This document shows, piece after piece, positions 50,210 to 60,042 of a stretch of 64,000 nt of DNA. Both the position numbers and the translations under genes were made by a program. The DNA comes from Rhizobium lentis. GTDB taxonomy: Bacteria; Pseudomonadota; Alphaproteobacteria; Rhizobiales; Rhizobiaceae. A model generated the notes under the pieces. It was not told the DNA's origin and did not search any database. It was given only the letters and a program-made list of their open reading frames with translations. The stretch is taken from NCBI RefSeq assembly GCF_017352135.1, contig NZ_CP071454.1, positions 1,521,501 to 1,585,500 of the forward strand. Direction: 5' to 3'. Each line of letters opens with the position of its first letter. The stretch's first letter is position 1.

Positions 50210-52297
50210 TTAGGCGTCGCTGCCTGTCAATTCCTCGAAGGTCGAAAGCCCCTTTTTGACGAGCATCGCATTCGGGCTCGGCAGCTTGCCGCGGAAGGCC
50301 TTGTAGGCATCTTCCGGATCGACCGAGCCGCCGACGGAATAGATATGTTCCTTCAGCTTGCGCGCCATATCGCCGTTGAAGGCATCTCCTGTTTCCTCGA
50401 AAGCGGCAAAGGCGTCGGCGTCCAGCACTTCCGACCACATGTAGGAGTAATAGCCGGCCGAGTAACCGCCGGAGAAGATATGCTGGAAGTGCGGCGTCGC
50501 GTGGCGCATGACGATCGACTTCGGCATGCCGATTTCGGCCAGCACCTCTGCCTGCACCGCCATCGGATCCTCGACGGTCTCTCGCGTATGAAACGCCATA
50601 TCCACGAGCGCCGACGAGGTGAACTCGACGGTGTTGAAGCCGGCATTGAAGGTGCGGGCCGCCAGCACCTTGTCGAGCAGAGCCTGAGGCATCGGCTCCC
50701 CGGTTTCGAAATGCACGGCATATTGCTTTAGGATCGCCGGAACCGTCAGCCAATGCTCGTAGAGCTGCGAGGGCAATTCGACGAAATCGCGCGAGACACC
50801 GGTGCCCGAGACCGAGGGATAGGTGACATCAGAAAGCATGCCGTGCAGCGCATGGCCGAACTCGTGGAACAGCGTGCGGGCATCGTCGAGCGACAGCAGC
50901 GCCGGCTTGCCTTCGGCGGGCTTGGCGAAATTGCAGACATTGTAGATGATCGGCAGTTCGCCGCGGCGGCCGTTCTTCAGCTCCAGCCTATGCTGCGATT
51001 GCAGGGAGCTCATCCAGGCGCCGGAGCGCTTCGAGCTGCGGGCGAAATAATCGCCGAGGAACAGGGCGACCAGCCTGTCTTCCCGGTCTCTGATCTCAAA
51101 AACCCTGACGTCGGGATGATAGGCCGCCACACCCTTCTTCTCGATCGCGCGGATACCGAACAGCCGGCCGGCCACATCGAAACAGGCCTCGATGATCTTC
51201 TCGAGCTGCAGATAGGGCTTGAGCTCGGACTCGGAGAAATCGAACTTCCGCGCCCGGATCTTTTCCGCATAGTGGCGCCAGTCCCAGGGCATTACCTCAT
51301 GATTGCGGCCTTCTTCGGCGATCAGCGCCGCGATATCGATCTCTTCCTCGCCGGCGCGTCTTACTGCCCGCGCCCAAACGGCCTTCAGCAGGCCGTTCAC
51401 CGCATCGGCCGTCTTCGCCATCGTATTATCAAGCTTCAGCTCGGCGAAATTGCCGTAACCGAGCAGCGCCGCCACCTGATGGCGCAGCGCCAGCGTTTCC
51501 CTGATGACGGCGCGATTGTCTGTCTCCCCGTCATTCTCCCCGCGCGCCACCCAGGCCTTGAAAGCCTGCTCGCGTAGATCCCGGCGCTCTGAAAAAGTCA
51601 GGAACGGTTCGATGATCGAACGTGACAGCGTCACCGCATATTTTCCCTCTTCGCCGCGCTCGCACGCTGCCGCCGCCATCGCGTCGCGCAGGAATTCCGG
51701 CAGCCCGGCAAGCTCGGCGCCGTCGGAAAGCATGAGCGCCCAGGCCTTTTCGTCGGCCAGCACGTTCTGGCCGAATCGGGTGCCGAGGCCGGCAAGCCTT
51801 TCGTTGATCGCGGCAAGCTTCTCCTGCTCGGCCTTTTCGAGCTTGGCGCCCGACTTGACGAAGCCCTTCCAATGGCGTTCGAGCACGCGTGTCTGTTCGA
51901 GCGTCAGGCCGAGGCTTTCGCGCTTCTCCCAGAGCGTGTCGATGCGGGCAAAAAGCGGGGCATTCATGCCGATCTTCGAATAGTGGCGCGACAGCTTCGG
52001 CGAGATCTCCCGCTCCAGCGCCTGGATCACATCGTTGGTATGGGCGCCGGCCTTGTTCCAGAACAACGCCGAGACGCGCGACAGCGCATCGCCGGCAATC
52101 TCCAGCGCCACGACCGTGTTCTCGAATGTCGGCGCTGCGGCGTTGCCGGCAATCTCGTCGATCTCCCGTTCATGCTCGGCAAGCGCCGCATCAAAAGCGG
52201 CGGCGAAATCGCCGTCATCGATAACATCGAACCTCGGCAGCCCGTGCAGGCCGTCCCAATTGACCAGCGCCGGATTGAAATCATGTGGAGAAGGCAT
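50210..52297 (-). CDS. M3 family oligopeptidase (Dcp/PrlC-like zinc metallopeptidase)
   Basis: A 695-residue cytoplasmic peptidase. The zinc motif HEFGHALHGML is at about residue 475, the third ligand glutamate is in FVELPSQLYEHW, and the C-terminal FSGGYSAGYYSYMWSEVLDADAF block is the family's substrate-tyrosine region. N-terminal helical lid DALSRVSALFWNKAGAHTND is typical of Dcp/oligopeptidase A. It degrades small peptides from protein turnover. No signal peptide. Promoter within 52298-52523, shared with the divergent 143-aa gene. Confidence 0.94.
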   Translation of the reverse strand: MPSPHDFNPALVNWDGLHGLPRFDVIDDGDFAAAFDAALAEHEREIDEIAGNAAAPTFENTVVALEIAGDALSRVSALFWNKAGAHTNDVIQALEREISPKLSRHYSKIGMNAPLFARIDTLWEKRESLGLTLEQTRVLERHWKGFVKSGAKLEKAEQEKLAAINERLAGLGTRFGQNVLADEKAWALMLSDGAELAGLPEFLRDAMAAAACERGEEGKYAVTLSRSIIEPFLTFSERRDLREQAFKAWVARGENDGETDNRAVIRETLALRHQVAALLGYGNFAELKLDNTMAKTADAVNGLLKAVWARAVRRAGEEEIDIAALIAEEGRNHEVMPWDWRHYAEKIRARKFDFSESELKPYLQLEKIIEACFDVAGRLFGIRAIEKKGVAAYHPDVRVFEIRDREDRLVALFLGDYFARSSKRSGAWMSSLQSQHRLELKNGRRGELPIIYNVCNFAKPAEGKPALLSLDDARTLFHEFGHALHGMLSDVTYPSVSGTGVSRDFVELPSQLYEHWLTVPAILKQYAVHFETGEPMPQALLDKVLAARTFNAGFNTVEFTSSALVDMAFHTRETVEDPMAVQAEVLAEIGMPKSIVMRHATPHFQHIFSGGYSAGYYSYMWSEVLDADAFAAFEETGDAFNGDMARKLKEHIYSVGGSVDPEDAYKAFRGKLPSPNAMLVKKGLSTFEELTGSDA

Positions 52298-52443
52298 CGG
52301 AGAATCCTTTTTGGCAGGCGATTGGATGGTAAATATAGGAGAGCCGCCACAGAATTGGTATGTCGTCCGACGAACCCTTTGCCGGGTCGAGCGATCTGAC
52401 GCACGTCAGCCAAAGCTAGTGGACAAGATTTGACAACCGCAAA

Positions 52444-52459
52444 TTAACCATTTGTTAAC
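52444..52459 (+). promoter_or_regulatory. Candidate CtrA-binding site (TTAA-N7-TTAAC)
   Basis: TTAA (52444-52447), seven bases CCATTTG, TTAAC (52455-52459), followed by GATTG. It is 65 bases before the ATG of the 143-aa gene and about 147 bases before the divergent M3 peptidase start. A GAATC (GANTC) site follows at about 52471. Confidence 0.6.
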
Positions 52460-52523
52460 GATTGACGCGAATCAGGCACAGGCGCTAGTTTCCAGGTGAT
52501 CTTCCTGCCAGGGGACATGCGCC

Positions 52524-52955
52524 ATGGAAATTTTTTCCCTGCGGTCTTCTCAGAGTTTGCTGTTTAAAAACAACCCTAACAACGCAAGAAATTCAAAGAC
52601 CGCCGATATTCAAATCGAGACCAAGGCTCCGGCCCCGGTTTCGTTCCAGCTCGAAGATAATCTCGACGAGGGGCCGGATTTCACCGCCGTCAGCCCTGGA
52701 GAGCTGCGCAACTACGCCCGCCAAAGCTTCGATAGCGGCCTGATCGATCAGAACACTTACGCCGCGATTTCCGAACCATTGCCGATGCATGCGATCGATC
52801 CACTGGGCAATATCATCGATCTCTCCAGCGTCACCGACGGCACGAGTTTCAATTTCCTCGATTATTATAAGAATCAGTTGCAGGTCGCCATGTCGATTGG
52901 CGACCCCCAAGAAGTCCAGACGCTGAAATCGATCGTCAGTTTCCTGAATGCATGA
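52524..52955 (+). CDS. Small acidic cytoplasmic protein of unknown function
   Basis: A 143-residue protein with no signal peptide or membrane helix. The N-terminus is Asn/Ser/Lys-rich (SLLFKNNPNNARNSK), the middle is acidic and Pro-rich (QLEDNLDEGPDFTAVSP), and the C-terminus is helical and regular (FLDYYKNQLQVAMSIGDP, then LKSIVSFLNA). AT-rich N-terminal codons contrast with the rest. I recognise no family, though the C-terminal helix resembles the small partner proteins of flagellar or cell-cycle regulation only in size. A CtrA-type site lies upstream at 52444-52459, which suggests cell-cycle or motility control; this is inference. Confidence 0.75.
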   Translation: MEIFSLRSSQSLLFKNNPNNARNSKTADIQIETKAPAPVSFQLEDNLDEGPDFTAVSPGELRNYARQSFDSGLIDQNTYAAISEPLPMHAIDPLGNIIDLSSVTDGTSFNFLDYYKNQLQVAMSIGDPQEVQTLKSIVSFLNA

Positions 52956-52961
52956 TCGCAG

Positions 52962-53603
52962 TCAGGCCCTGCGCCAGCCGATGAGGCCGGGCGCTGCATG
53001 CCATAGCGCCTGGGCGGCAAAGCCCATGAACAGCACGCCGGACGAGCGCACGATCAGCCGCTCATGTGCGCGATAAAAGCGGCGCACCGCACCCGCGCCA
53101 ATGATGCCGATCAGGATGATGTCGGCGGTCACGAACCCCAGGAAGGACACAACGAGAAGCACTGGCAGCGCCTCGAAATCGAGCGCGCCGGCCGAACCGG
53201 CGACCAGCGCCGTGAATGTGGCAAGCGCCACCGGATAACCCTTGGGGTTGGTGACGCCGAAAATGAGGCCACGCCGGAATGGCCGCTCGACCACAACAAG
53301 CGCCTGCCCATCTGCTTTCGCCCTAGCATTGACGGCGCTCCAGCCGATCCAGGCGAGATAGAAACCACAGGCGAGCCCGAGCAGATCGAAAACGAAGGTT
53401 CCGATCGTCTTTGCCCCGACGATCGCGATCAGCGCCAGCGTCGACCAGATGAGATCCCCGACGAGATGCCCCATCATGAACAAAGCCCCGGCCTTGCGCC
53501 CCTGCCCGGCGCCGATGCCAAGCAACTGCAGGAAGGCAGGTCCCGGAATGAGCACGTAAAACAGCGCCGCCAGAAAGGCGCCGAAGAGCAAGGACTGCGT
53601 CAT
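52962..53603 (-). CDS. LysE/RhtB-family exporter
   Basis: A 213-residue membrane protein with six hydrophobic segments. It starts SLLFGAFLAALFYVLIPGPAFLQLL (the PGP turn of the family), then GHLVGDLIWSTLALIAIVG and the NPKGYPVALATFTAL motif. The likely substrate is an amino acid or small amine, unknown. ATG 53603 is preferred over an upstream frame. It is convergent with the 143-aa gene (six-base gap) and separate from the MscS gene by 154 bases. Confidence 0.9.
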   Translation of the reverse strand: MTQSLLFGAFLAALFYVLIPGPAFLQLLGIGAGQGRKAGALFMMGHLVGDLIWSTLALIAIVGAKTIGTFVFDLLGLACGFYLAWIGWSAVNARAKADGQALVVVERPFRRGLIFGVTNPKGYPVALATFTALVAGSAGALDFEALPVLLVVSFLGFVTADIILIGIIGAGAVRRFYRAHERLIVRSSGVLFMGFAAQALWHAAPGLIGWRRA

Positions 53604-53757
53604 GGAAATGCTCCCGAGGATGATCGAGCAGACTAGGCGATCACGGCCATCCGTCAAGGGTGGTTACGCGGCCACGAAAATGGAGATGCCACCGTCGCGT
53701 AATTCACGCAGCAATTGAAGCGCGCTCGGCGTTTGCCGGCGGGCTCAATGTCGTCGT

Positions 53758-55056
53758 TTAGTCTTGGCGTGACTGTTTGATCTCGACAGGCGTCCTCATG
53801 ATGATTTCCCGGTGCGGGAACGGGATCGACACGCCAGCTTCCTTGAACGCGTCCCAAAGCGCCATCAGCACCTCGCCCCTGACATTCGTCAGACCATTTG
53901 CGGGATCGGAGATCCAGAAGCGGAGCCGGAAATCAAGCGACGAAGCGCCAAAGCAGGTAAGCCAGCATACCGGCGCCTTGTAGTTGTTTGCAACGCGATC
54001 CACCGTGGAGGCAGTCGCGATCGCGATTCTAGCGACCTCATGTGGATCGCTGTCGTAAGCCGTACCGAAGTCGACGTCGATCCTGACGTAGTCGCTGGAG
54101 AACGACCAGTTGACGACCTGTTGGGAGATGAAGTCCTCGTTGGGGATCAGGTATTCTTTGCCGTCACGCGTGATGACCGAGACGAACCGCGAGCGCAAAT
54201 CACGAATCGAACCGAAGGTATCTCCGAGGGTGATCGTGTCGCCTGGCTTGATGGATTTATCGAGGAGGATGATGATGCCGGAGATGAAGTTCGATACGAC
54301 TTTCTGAAGGCCGAAACCTATTCCGACGCCAACTGCGCCGGAAAAAACCGTCAATGCGGTAAGGTCGATGCCGGTCGCTGATAAGGCAATTGCGCCCGCG
54401 ATCATGATCAAGCCGATTTTTATGAACTTGCTGATCAGGACCTTGATCGATGGCGAAAGGTCGCCCGACCTCTGCACCCAATGGGACAGGACATTTCCGA
54501 GGAGAACAGCCACCCAGATGAGCGCGATGGCCAAGACGACCGCTTTTAGCACAAGAAGGAATGAAAGGCGCACAGCCCCCAAATTGACAGCCAGGCCATC
54601 GAGCGCGGAGAGCACTGGCCCGTCAAGCCGGAGCGCATACAACGCGACGTAGCTCCAACTGACGATCGCGACCGTTCGCGACAAGGTGGGATTGCGGATA
54701 ATCTTGGTCAGCACGGAGATGAGGAACCACGCCGCCGTCAGCGTCAGGGCAGTCGAGACGAGCCACCGTTGCGACGGCCAGGTGTTTTGCGTCAAGACGA
54801 CGTTTGCAAGCCATAGCCATACCGCAAGAAAGAGCCATTTCAAGCGCCGCATAAAGGCGATTATGACGCGCAACAGGTCCGGATTACCTTTGATGCGCCT
54901 GGCCTTCGAATCCAGCGCAGGTTCGGTTCGGGAGGCTAAGAAGGACGCTGCGACGTAACCGACGGCGATAATCCCGACTTGATAGAACGTCCATTCGCTC
55001 AATACGAATGTTCTGAACCACTGTTCGAACGCGTCGATTGTCTGCCTGACATCCAT
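53758..55056 (-). CDS. MscS-family mechanosensitive channel
   Basis: A 432-residue protein with about five hydrophobic segments before the channel domain. The pore-lining and MscS core region reads GAVGVGIGFGLQKVVSNFISG, then LLDKSIKPGDTITLGDTFGSI, the beta-domain (SVITRDGKEYLIPNEDFISQ), and the C-terminal EAGVSIPFPHREIIM. It should release solutes in hypo-osmotic shock. The N-terminal region is longer than in E. coli MscS (about 286 residues). It is a single-gene unit before argG, with 173 bases between. Confidence 0.93.
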   Translation of the reverse strand: MDVRQTIDAFEQWFRTFVLSEWTFYQVGIIAVGYVAASFLASRTEPALDSKARRIKGNPDLLRVIIAFMRRLKWLFLAVWLWLANVVLTQNTWPSQRWLVSTALTLTAAWFLISVLTKIIRNPTLSRTVAIVSWSYVALYALRLDGPVLSALDGLAVNLGAVRLSFLLVLKAVVLAIALIWVAVLLGNVLSHWVQRSGDLSPSIKVLISKFIKIGLIMIAGAIALSATGIDLTALTVFSGAVGVGIGFGLQKVVSNFISGIIILLDKSIKPGDTITLGDTFGSIRDLRSRFVSVITRDGKEYLIPNEDFISQQVVNWSFSSDYVRIDVDFGTAYDSDPHEVARIAIATASTVDRVANNYKAPVCWLTCFGASSLDFRLRFWISDPANGLTNVRGEVLMALWDAFKEAGVSIPFPHREIIMRTPVEIKQSRQD

Positions 55057-55171
55057 GGTTCTGGCCTTTGTAGAGCTTCAAGGCAGATAAGGCGTCGAGA
55101 CGATGTTTGTTCAATTCATCCCCTGATGGCCGGTGACCCTACGCTTCCACGGAAAGCTGAACCCGTTCCGC

Positions 55172-55203
55172 AAAAAAAGCCCGCGCGACAAAGCCGGCGG
55201 GCT
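55172..55203 (-). terminator. Terminator of argG
   Basis: AGCCCGC (55178-55184) and GCGGGCT (55197-55203) form a 7-bp stem. On the minus strand a run of seven T follows (55172-55178). It starts 26 bases past the argG stop. Confidence 0.8.
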
Positions 55204-55229
55204 CAATGCAGTTCGAAAGCGAAGCGTGA

Positions 55230-56453
55230 TTACTTCACGAGGTTACGCTTGCCGAGCGTGCGCAGGCGCAGCGCGTTGAGCTTGATGAAGCCGGCCGCAT
55301 CCTTCTGGTCGTAGGCGCCCTGGTCGTCCTCGAAAGTGACGAGCTTGTCGGAATAGAGCGACTTTTCGCTCTCGCGGCCGATGACCATGACGTTACCCTT
55401 GTAGAGCTTCAGCGTCACCTCGCCCTCGACATGCTCCTGGCTCTTGTCGATCAGCGCCTGCAGCATCTCGCGCTCCGGCGAGAACCAGAAGCCGTAATAA
55501 ATCAGCTCCGCGTAACGCGGCATGATCTCGTCCTTGAGGTGGGCGGCACCCCGGTCGAGTGTGATCGATTCGATGGCGCGATGCGCCGTGAGCAGGATCG
55601 TGCCGCCGGGTGTTTCATAAACGCCGCGCGACTTCATGCCGACGAAGCGGTTTTCGACGAGGTCGAGACGGCCAATGCCGTTGTCGCGGCCATAGGTGTT
55701 GAGCGTCGCGAGCAGCGTCGCCGGCGACATCTCGACGCCGTTGATCGAGACGGCATCGCCCTTGCGGAAGCCGACCTTGATCACCGTCGCCTTATCGGGC
55801 GCGGCCTCAGGCGAGATCGTGCGCATATGCACATATTCCGGAGCTTCCTGTGCCGGATCTTCCAAAACCTTGCCCTCGGAAGAGGAGTGCAGCAGGTTGG
55901 CGTCGACGGAGAACGGCGCCTCGCCCTTCTTGTCCTTGGCGACCGGGATCTGGTGCTGTTCTGCAAAGGCGAGCAGTTCCGTGCGGCTCTTGAACGCCCA
56001 GTCGCGCCACGGTGCGATGATCTTGATGTCGGGGTTGAGGGCATAGGCGGAGAGTTCGAAACGGACCTGGTCGTTGCCCTTGCCGGTCGCACCATGGGCG
56101 ATCGCATCCGCGCCCGTCTTGCGGGCGATATCGATCAGATGCTTTGAGATCAGCGGACGGGCGATCGAGGTGCCGAGCAGGTAGACGCCCTCGTAGACGG
56201 CATTGGCGCGGAACATCGGGAAGACGAAATCGCGCACGAATTCCTCGCGCACATCCTCGATATAGATTTCCTTGATGCCGAGCATCTCGGCCTTCTTGCG
56301 CGCCGGCTCCAGCTCTTCGCCCTGGCCGAGATCGGCGGTGAAGGTGACGACTTCGGCGCCGAGTTCCGTCTGCAGCCACTTCAGGATGATCGAGGTGTCG
56401 AGGCCGCCGGAATAGGCGAGCACGACTTTCTTCACGTCTTTGTACGATGCCAT
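55230..56453 (-). CDS. argG: Argininosuccinate synthase
   Basis: A 407-residue enzyme that joins citrulline and aspartate with ATP in arginine synthesis. The N-terminal P-loop [18 protein letters not shown] is followed by [19 protein letters not shown], the substrate region [20 protein letters not shown] and [22 protein letters not shown] 56453 ([10 protein letters not shown]) is preferred to a longer frame. Single gene with its own terminator; divergent SDR gene starts 179 bases away. Confidence 0.97.
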   Translation of the reverse strand: MASYKDVKKVVLAYSGGLDTSIILKWLQTELGAEVVTFTADLGQGEELEPARKKAEMLGIKEIYIEDVREEFVRDFVFPMFRANAVYEGVYLLGTSIARPLISKHLIDIARKTGADAIAHGATGKGNDQVRFELSAYALNPDIKIIAPWRDWAFKSRTELLAFAEQHQIPVAKDKKGEAPFSVDANLLHSSSEGKVLEDPAQEAPEYVHMRTISPEAAPDKATVIKVGFRKGDAVSINGVEMSPATLLATLNTYGRDNGIGRLDLVENRFVGMKSRGVYETPGGTILLTAHRAIESITLDRGAAHLKDEIMPRYAELIYYGFWFSPEREMLQALIDKSQEHVEGEVTLKLYKGNVMVIGRESEKSLYSDKLVTFEDDQGAYDQKDAAGFIKLNALRLRTLGKRNLVK

Positions 56454-56632
56454 GATGATGAGGTCCGTTGAATAATGGCCGGCGAAAACCCGGTGTCGCG
56501 GCACTTTTAGCGAGATTGGCGCGTGACGCAAGGGCAAGTGCGACAGCGCATGGCGCCGATACCGTTTGACAGTGCGAAAGCGGCACCCATATTCCGCAAC
56601 GTGCGAACAACGCTCGAGGAGGGGCTGTCCCC

Positions 56633-57484
56633 GTGACGAATATTCAAGACATTTTCAAGAAGTCCAATGTCGCCGTCATCACCGGCGGCGCATCCGGCAT
56701 CGGCCTTGCCGCGGCGAAATATTTCGCCGGGCGCGGCATGAGCGTCGCCATCGCCGATCTCGGCGGCGATCGGCTGGCTGCCGCCGCCGACGAACTCAAG
56801 GGCATTGCCGGCGAAGAGGAGGTCATGGCGGTCGAGACCGACGTGGCCAGCAGGGACTCGCTCGAGGCGCTCGAACGCGCCGTGCTCCAGCGTTTCGGCC
56901 GCGTGCACGTGCTGATGAACAATGCCGGCATCGGCCCGGAGACCTCGCTCTTCAGCCCACAGGCCAATTGGGATCATATCTTGGCCGTCAACCTGATGGG
57001 CGTCGTCAACGGCACGCGGACCTTCGGCCCGAAGATGCTGTCCCACGGCGAGCCCGGCATGATCATTAATACCGGCTCGAAGCAGGGCATTACAACGCCG
57101 CCGGGCAACCCCGCCTACAACATCTCCAAAGCTGGCGTGAAAGTCTTTACCGAAGCGCTCGAGCACGAGCTGCGCAACATCGAGGGGGCGAAAATCTCCG
57201 CCCATCTTCTGATCCCCGGCTTTGTCTTCACCGGCCTCACCAAGGGCGACCGCGCGGAAAAGCCGGCCGGTGCCTGGACACCGGAACAGACGATCGATTT
57301 CATGGTCGAGAGTCTCGAACGGGGCGATTTCTATATTCTCTGCCCGGACAACGACGTGGCGCGCCCGGTCGATGAACGGCGCATGGCCTGGGCGATCGGC
57401 GATATTATCGAGAACCGCCCGCCCCTGTCGCGCTGGCACAAGGACTATGCCGACAAGTTCAAGGCCTTCCTGGAGCAGAAGTGA
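56633..57484 (+). CDS. Short-chain dehydrogenase/reductase (SDR)
   Basis: A 283-residue SDR. The cofactor loop is TGGASGIG (residues about 16-23), the acidic residue after strand two (AIADLGGD) favours NAD, NNAG is at about residue 98, the catalytic serine region is NTGSKQG and YxxxK is in PAYNISKAG. Start is GTG 56633, with AGGAGGGG about eight bases upstream. The C-terminal part ([28 protein letters not shown]) differs from FabG-type enzymes and hints at a larger substrate. Alone in its unit; substrate unknown. Confidence 0.9.
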   Translation: MTNIQDIFKKSNVAVITGGASGIGLAAAKYFAGRGMSVAIADLGGDRLAAAADELKGIAGEEEVMAVETDVASRDSLEALERAVLQRFGRVHVLMNNAGIGPETSLFSPQANWDHILAVNLMGVVNGTRTFGPKMLSHGEPGMIINTGSKQGITTPPGNPAYNISKAGVKVFTEALEHELRNIEGAKISAHLLIPGFVFTGLTKGDRAEKPAGAWTPEQTIDFMVESLERGDFYILCPDNDVARPVDERRMAWAIGDIIENRPPLSRWHKDYADKFKAFLEQK

Positions 57485-57564
57485 TCGGCGCCATCAGGAG
57501 GTTTGATTGGTAATTTTCTGCAAGCCGGGTAAGAGATCATAGCTCACTTTCCGGCTTTCAGAGT

Positions 57565-58212
57565 ATGCCCATGGATTTCGTGCCCAGCCTGCCGACGCTT
57601 CTCGCCTTTGCCGCCGCGACGCTGCTGCTTGCGGCCACTCCGGGCCCCGACATGACGCTGTCGATCAGCCGCGCGCTGGCGCAGGGCAAGAAGTCTGCCC
57701 TCTTCGTCGTCGTCGGCACCAGCCTCGGCATCGTCGTCCACACCATGCTGGTCGCTTTCGGTATCTCGGCGCTGATCACCGCTTCGCCGACCGCGTTCCT
57801 GATGCTGAAAACCGGCGGCGCCGCCTATCTGTTCTGGCTGGCGGTGCAGGCGATCCGATTCGGCTCGAAACTCACCGTCGCCAAGGTCGAGTCGCAGAAG
57901 GGCAGCGCACTGTCGAACATTTCGTCGGGCTTCTGGGTCAACCTGCTGAACCCGAAGGTCATCATCTTCTTCATGACTTTCCTGCCGCAATTCGTCAGCG
58001 CCGGTGATCCCGCCGTGACCGAGAAGCTGCTTTTCCTTGGGCTTTGCTTCATTCTGATCGGCATGCCTGTCAATGCCAGCGTGATCTTCGCCGCCGACTG
58101 GCTCGCCGGCTGGCTGCAGAACAACAAAAAGGTGCTGCGCGGCATGGACTATACTTTTGCCGGCGTCTTCTCGATCTTCGCCGCCAAGATCCTGCTCACC
58201 CAGGCAAGATAG
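57565..58212 (+). CDS. LysE/RhtB-family exporter
   Basis: A 215-residue membrane protein with six hydrophobic segments. TLLLAATPGPDMTLSISRALAQG carries the PGPD family turn, and GFWVNLLNPKVIIFFMTFLPQFV is the mid-protein motif. It exports amino acids or similar compounds. ATG 57565; ATG 57571 is also possible. It follows the SDR by 80 bases and is convergent with the ABC transporter ATPase gene. Confidence 0.92.
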   Translation: MPMDFVPSLPTLLAFAAATLLLAATPGPDMTLSISRALAQGKKSALFVVVGTSLGIVVHTMLVAFGISALITASPTAFLMLKTGGAAYLFWLAVQAIRFGSKLTVAKVESQKGSALSNISSGFWVNLLNPKVIIFFMTFLPQFVSAGDPAVTEKLLFLGLCFILIGMPVNASVIFAADWLAGWLQNNKKVLRGMDYTFAGVFSIFAAKILLTQAR

Positions 58213-58250
58213 CCCACGCTGTCGGTTCACCCGATCAGCACCCTGCCGGT

Positions 58251-59045
58251 TTAGCCGATCAGCAACGCATCGTCATCCAGTGTCTGGCCACGCATCTTGC
58301 GGAACATGGCGATCAGATCCTCGACCTGCAGGTTCTTTCTGTTGTCGCCCGCGACATCGAGGACGATCTCGCCCCCGTGCAGCATGATCGTGCGGTGGCC
58401 GTAATCCAACGCCTGGCGCATGGAATGCGTTACCATCATCGTCGTCAGCTTGCGCTCGGTAACGATTTTCTGCGTCAGGTTCATCACGAACTCGGCCATG
58501 CCGGGATCGAGCGCTGCCGTATGTTCATCGAGCAGCAGCACCTCCGAACCGGAAAGCGTTGCCATGACGAGCGAAACGGCCTGTCGCTGTCCACCCGAAA
58601 GCAGATCCATACGATCCTTCAACCGGTTTTCCAGCCCGAGGTTGAGCTCGGCGATCCGCTCCTTGAAAGTGTCCCGGCGTTTGCCGCCAAGCGCTGGCGC
58701 AAGTCCGCGCTTTTCGCCGCGCCGGGCCGCCAAAGCGAGGTTTTCCTCGATCGACAACGAGCCGCAGCTTCCCGTCAGCGGATCCTGGAAGACACGCGCC
58801 ACCAGGCCCGCACGCGCCGCCGTCGACCTGCGGGTCACCTCGTTCTTGCCGATCAGCACCTGTCCCTCGCTCGGAATGACGTCGCCGGCGAGCACGCCGA
58901 GCAGCGTCGATTTGCCGGCGCCGTTCGAGCCGATGACGGTCACGAAGGAGCCTTGCTCGATGGTCAGGCTGACGCCGTTCAGCGCCTGTTTCTGCAGCGG
59001 CGTGCCGCGTCCGAAAACGACCTTGATATCCCTAACGCTGATCAA
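58251..59045 (-). CDS. ABC transporter ATP-binding protein (TrpZ-like)
   Basis: A 264-residue ATPase. Walker A reads VIGSNGAGKSTLLGVL, the signature is LLSGGQRQAVSLVMA, Walker B is EVLLLDEHTAALDP, and the switch histidine is in MVTHSMRQAL. It energises the importer encoded by the two genes upstream. Its start overlaps the stop of the permease gene by four bases. The three-gene layout, with a permease of BPD-transp_2 type and a TrpX/DUF534-type binding protein, matches TrpXYZ-like importers for aromatic amino acids; the substrate is an inference. Confidence 0.93.
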   Translation of the reverse strand: MISVRDIKVVFGRGTPLQKQALNGVSLTIEQGSFVTVIGSNGAGKSTLLGVLAGDVIPSEGQVLIGKNEVTRRSTAARAGLVARVFQDPLTGSCGSLSIEENLALAARRGEKRGLAPALGGKRRDTFKERIAELNLGLENRLKDRMDLLSGGQRQAVSLVMATLSGSEVLLLDEHTAALDPGMAEFVMNLTQKIVTERKLTTMMVTHSMRQALDYGHRTIMLHGGEIVLDVAGDNRKNLQVEDLIAMFRKMRGQTLDDDALLIG

Positions 59046-59920
59046 GATGCGGCACCTCTGCGAAGACGAGGAAGAATGAGCGCGAAGGTCACCAGCACCG
59101 CCGTGACGAAGTTGAGGTCGGAGGCCTGCAGGCCGATGACGTCGCTCGACAGCGCCAGCTGGATCGCGATGCGATAGAGGATCGAACCGAACACGCAGCC
59201 GATGAGCGCGATCAGGAGACCACGCCGCCCGAGCAGCGTCTCGCCAATGATGACCGCCGCGAGACCGACGACGATCGTGCCGACCCCCGAAGTGACGTCG
59301 GCAAAGCCGTTGGTTTGGGCGAACAATGCGCCGCCGAAGGCCACCAGTGCGTTCGAGATCGCCATGCCGAGATAGATCTGCCGGCTGGTATCGACGCCCT
59401 GGGCGCGGGCCATGCGCGCATTGGCGCCGGTCGCGCGCATCGCCAGTCCGGCATCGCTCTCCAGGAAGCGCCAGACCAGCACAAGCGCAACAATAACCAG
59501 AACGCCGACGAAGAGCGGCCGCACGTAGAAATCGCGAAGGCCATGGCCGAAGAAGGGGCTGATCATCGTATCGGCATTGATGAGCGCGACATTGGGTTTT
59601 CCCATCACTCTCAGATTGACGGAAAAGAGCGCGATCATCGTCAGGATCGAGGCGAGCAGGTTGAGGATCTTGAAGCGCACATTGAGCAGCGCCGTCACCA
59701 TGCCGGCCGCAGCGCCCGCCGCCATCGCCATCAGCGCCGCAAGCCAGGCATTGACGCCTGATATGATCAACACAGCGGTCACCGCTGCGCCGAGCGGAAA
59801 GGAACCGTCCACCGTCAGATCGGGAAAGTCGAGGACGCGGAAGGCGAGATAGACGCCGAGAGCGACGAAGGAGTAGACTAGGCCGAGCTCGACGGCCCCC
59901 CAGAATGCAATTTGGCTCAA
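59042..59920 (-). CDS. ABC transporter permease (TrpY-like)
   Basis: A 292-residue permease with eight to nine hydrophobic segments and the branched-chain-type permease pattern: VYSFVALGVYLAFRVLDFPDL, TALLNVRFKILNLLASILTMI, and the C-terminal LGRRGLLIALIGCVFGSIL. The short cytoplasmic loop MRATGANARMARAQGVDTS is the ATPase coupling site. It is separated from the binding-protein gene by 122 bases that contain a strong hairpin, while it overlaps the ATPase gene. Confidence 0.92.
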   Translation of the reverse strand: MSQIAFWGAVELGLVYSFVALGVYLAFRVLDFPDLTVDGSFPLGAAVTAVLIISGVNAWLAALMAMAAGAAAGMVTALLNVRFKILNLLASILTMIALFSVNLRVMGKPNVALINADTMISPFFGHGLRDFYVRPLFVGVLVIVALVLVWRFLESDAGLAMRATGANARMARAQGVDTSRQIYLGMAISNALVAFGGALFAQTNGFADVTSGVGTIVVGLAAVIIGETLLGRRGLLIALIGCVFGSILYRIAIQLALSSDVIGLQASDLNFVTAVLVTFALILPRLRRGAAS

Positions 59921-59980
59921 GGCTTTCAGCCCCTTTTTTGTTTCAGTTCCGCCCGTCGCGAAACCGCAGCCTTGTAATAC

Positions 59981-60014
59981 TTCAGCCGCCCCCGTGCAAA
60001 CGGGAGCGGCTGAA
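59981..60014 (-). other. Intraoperon hairpin between the binding protein and permease genes
   Basis: TTCAGCCGC (59981-59989) pairs with GCGGCTGAA (60006-60014). After one C/A mismatch, CCCG (59991-59994) pairs with CGGG (60001-60004) around loop TGCAAA. On the minus strand the stem is followed by GTATTACAAGG without a T-run. Such hairpins after binding-protein genes usually protect that mRNA and raise its level over the permease; that function is inferred. Confidence 0.7.
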
Positions 60015-60042
60015 TGTGAACGGTCGGTGGAATTCCGGCCGA

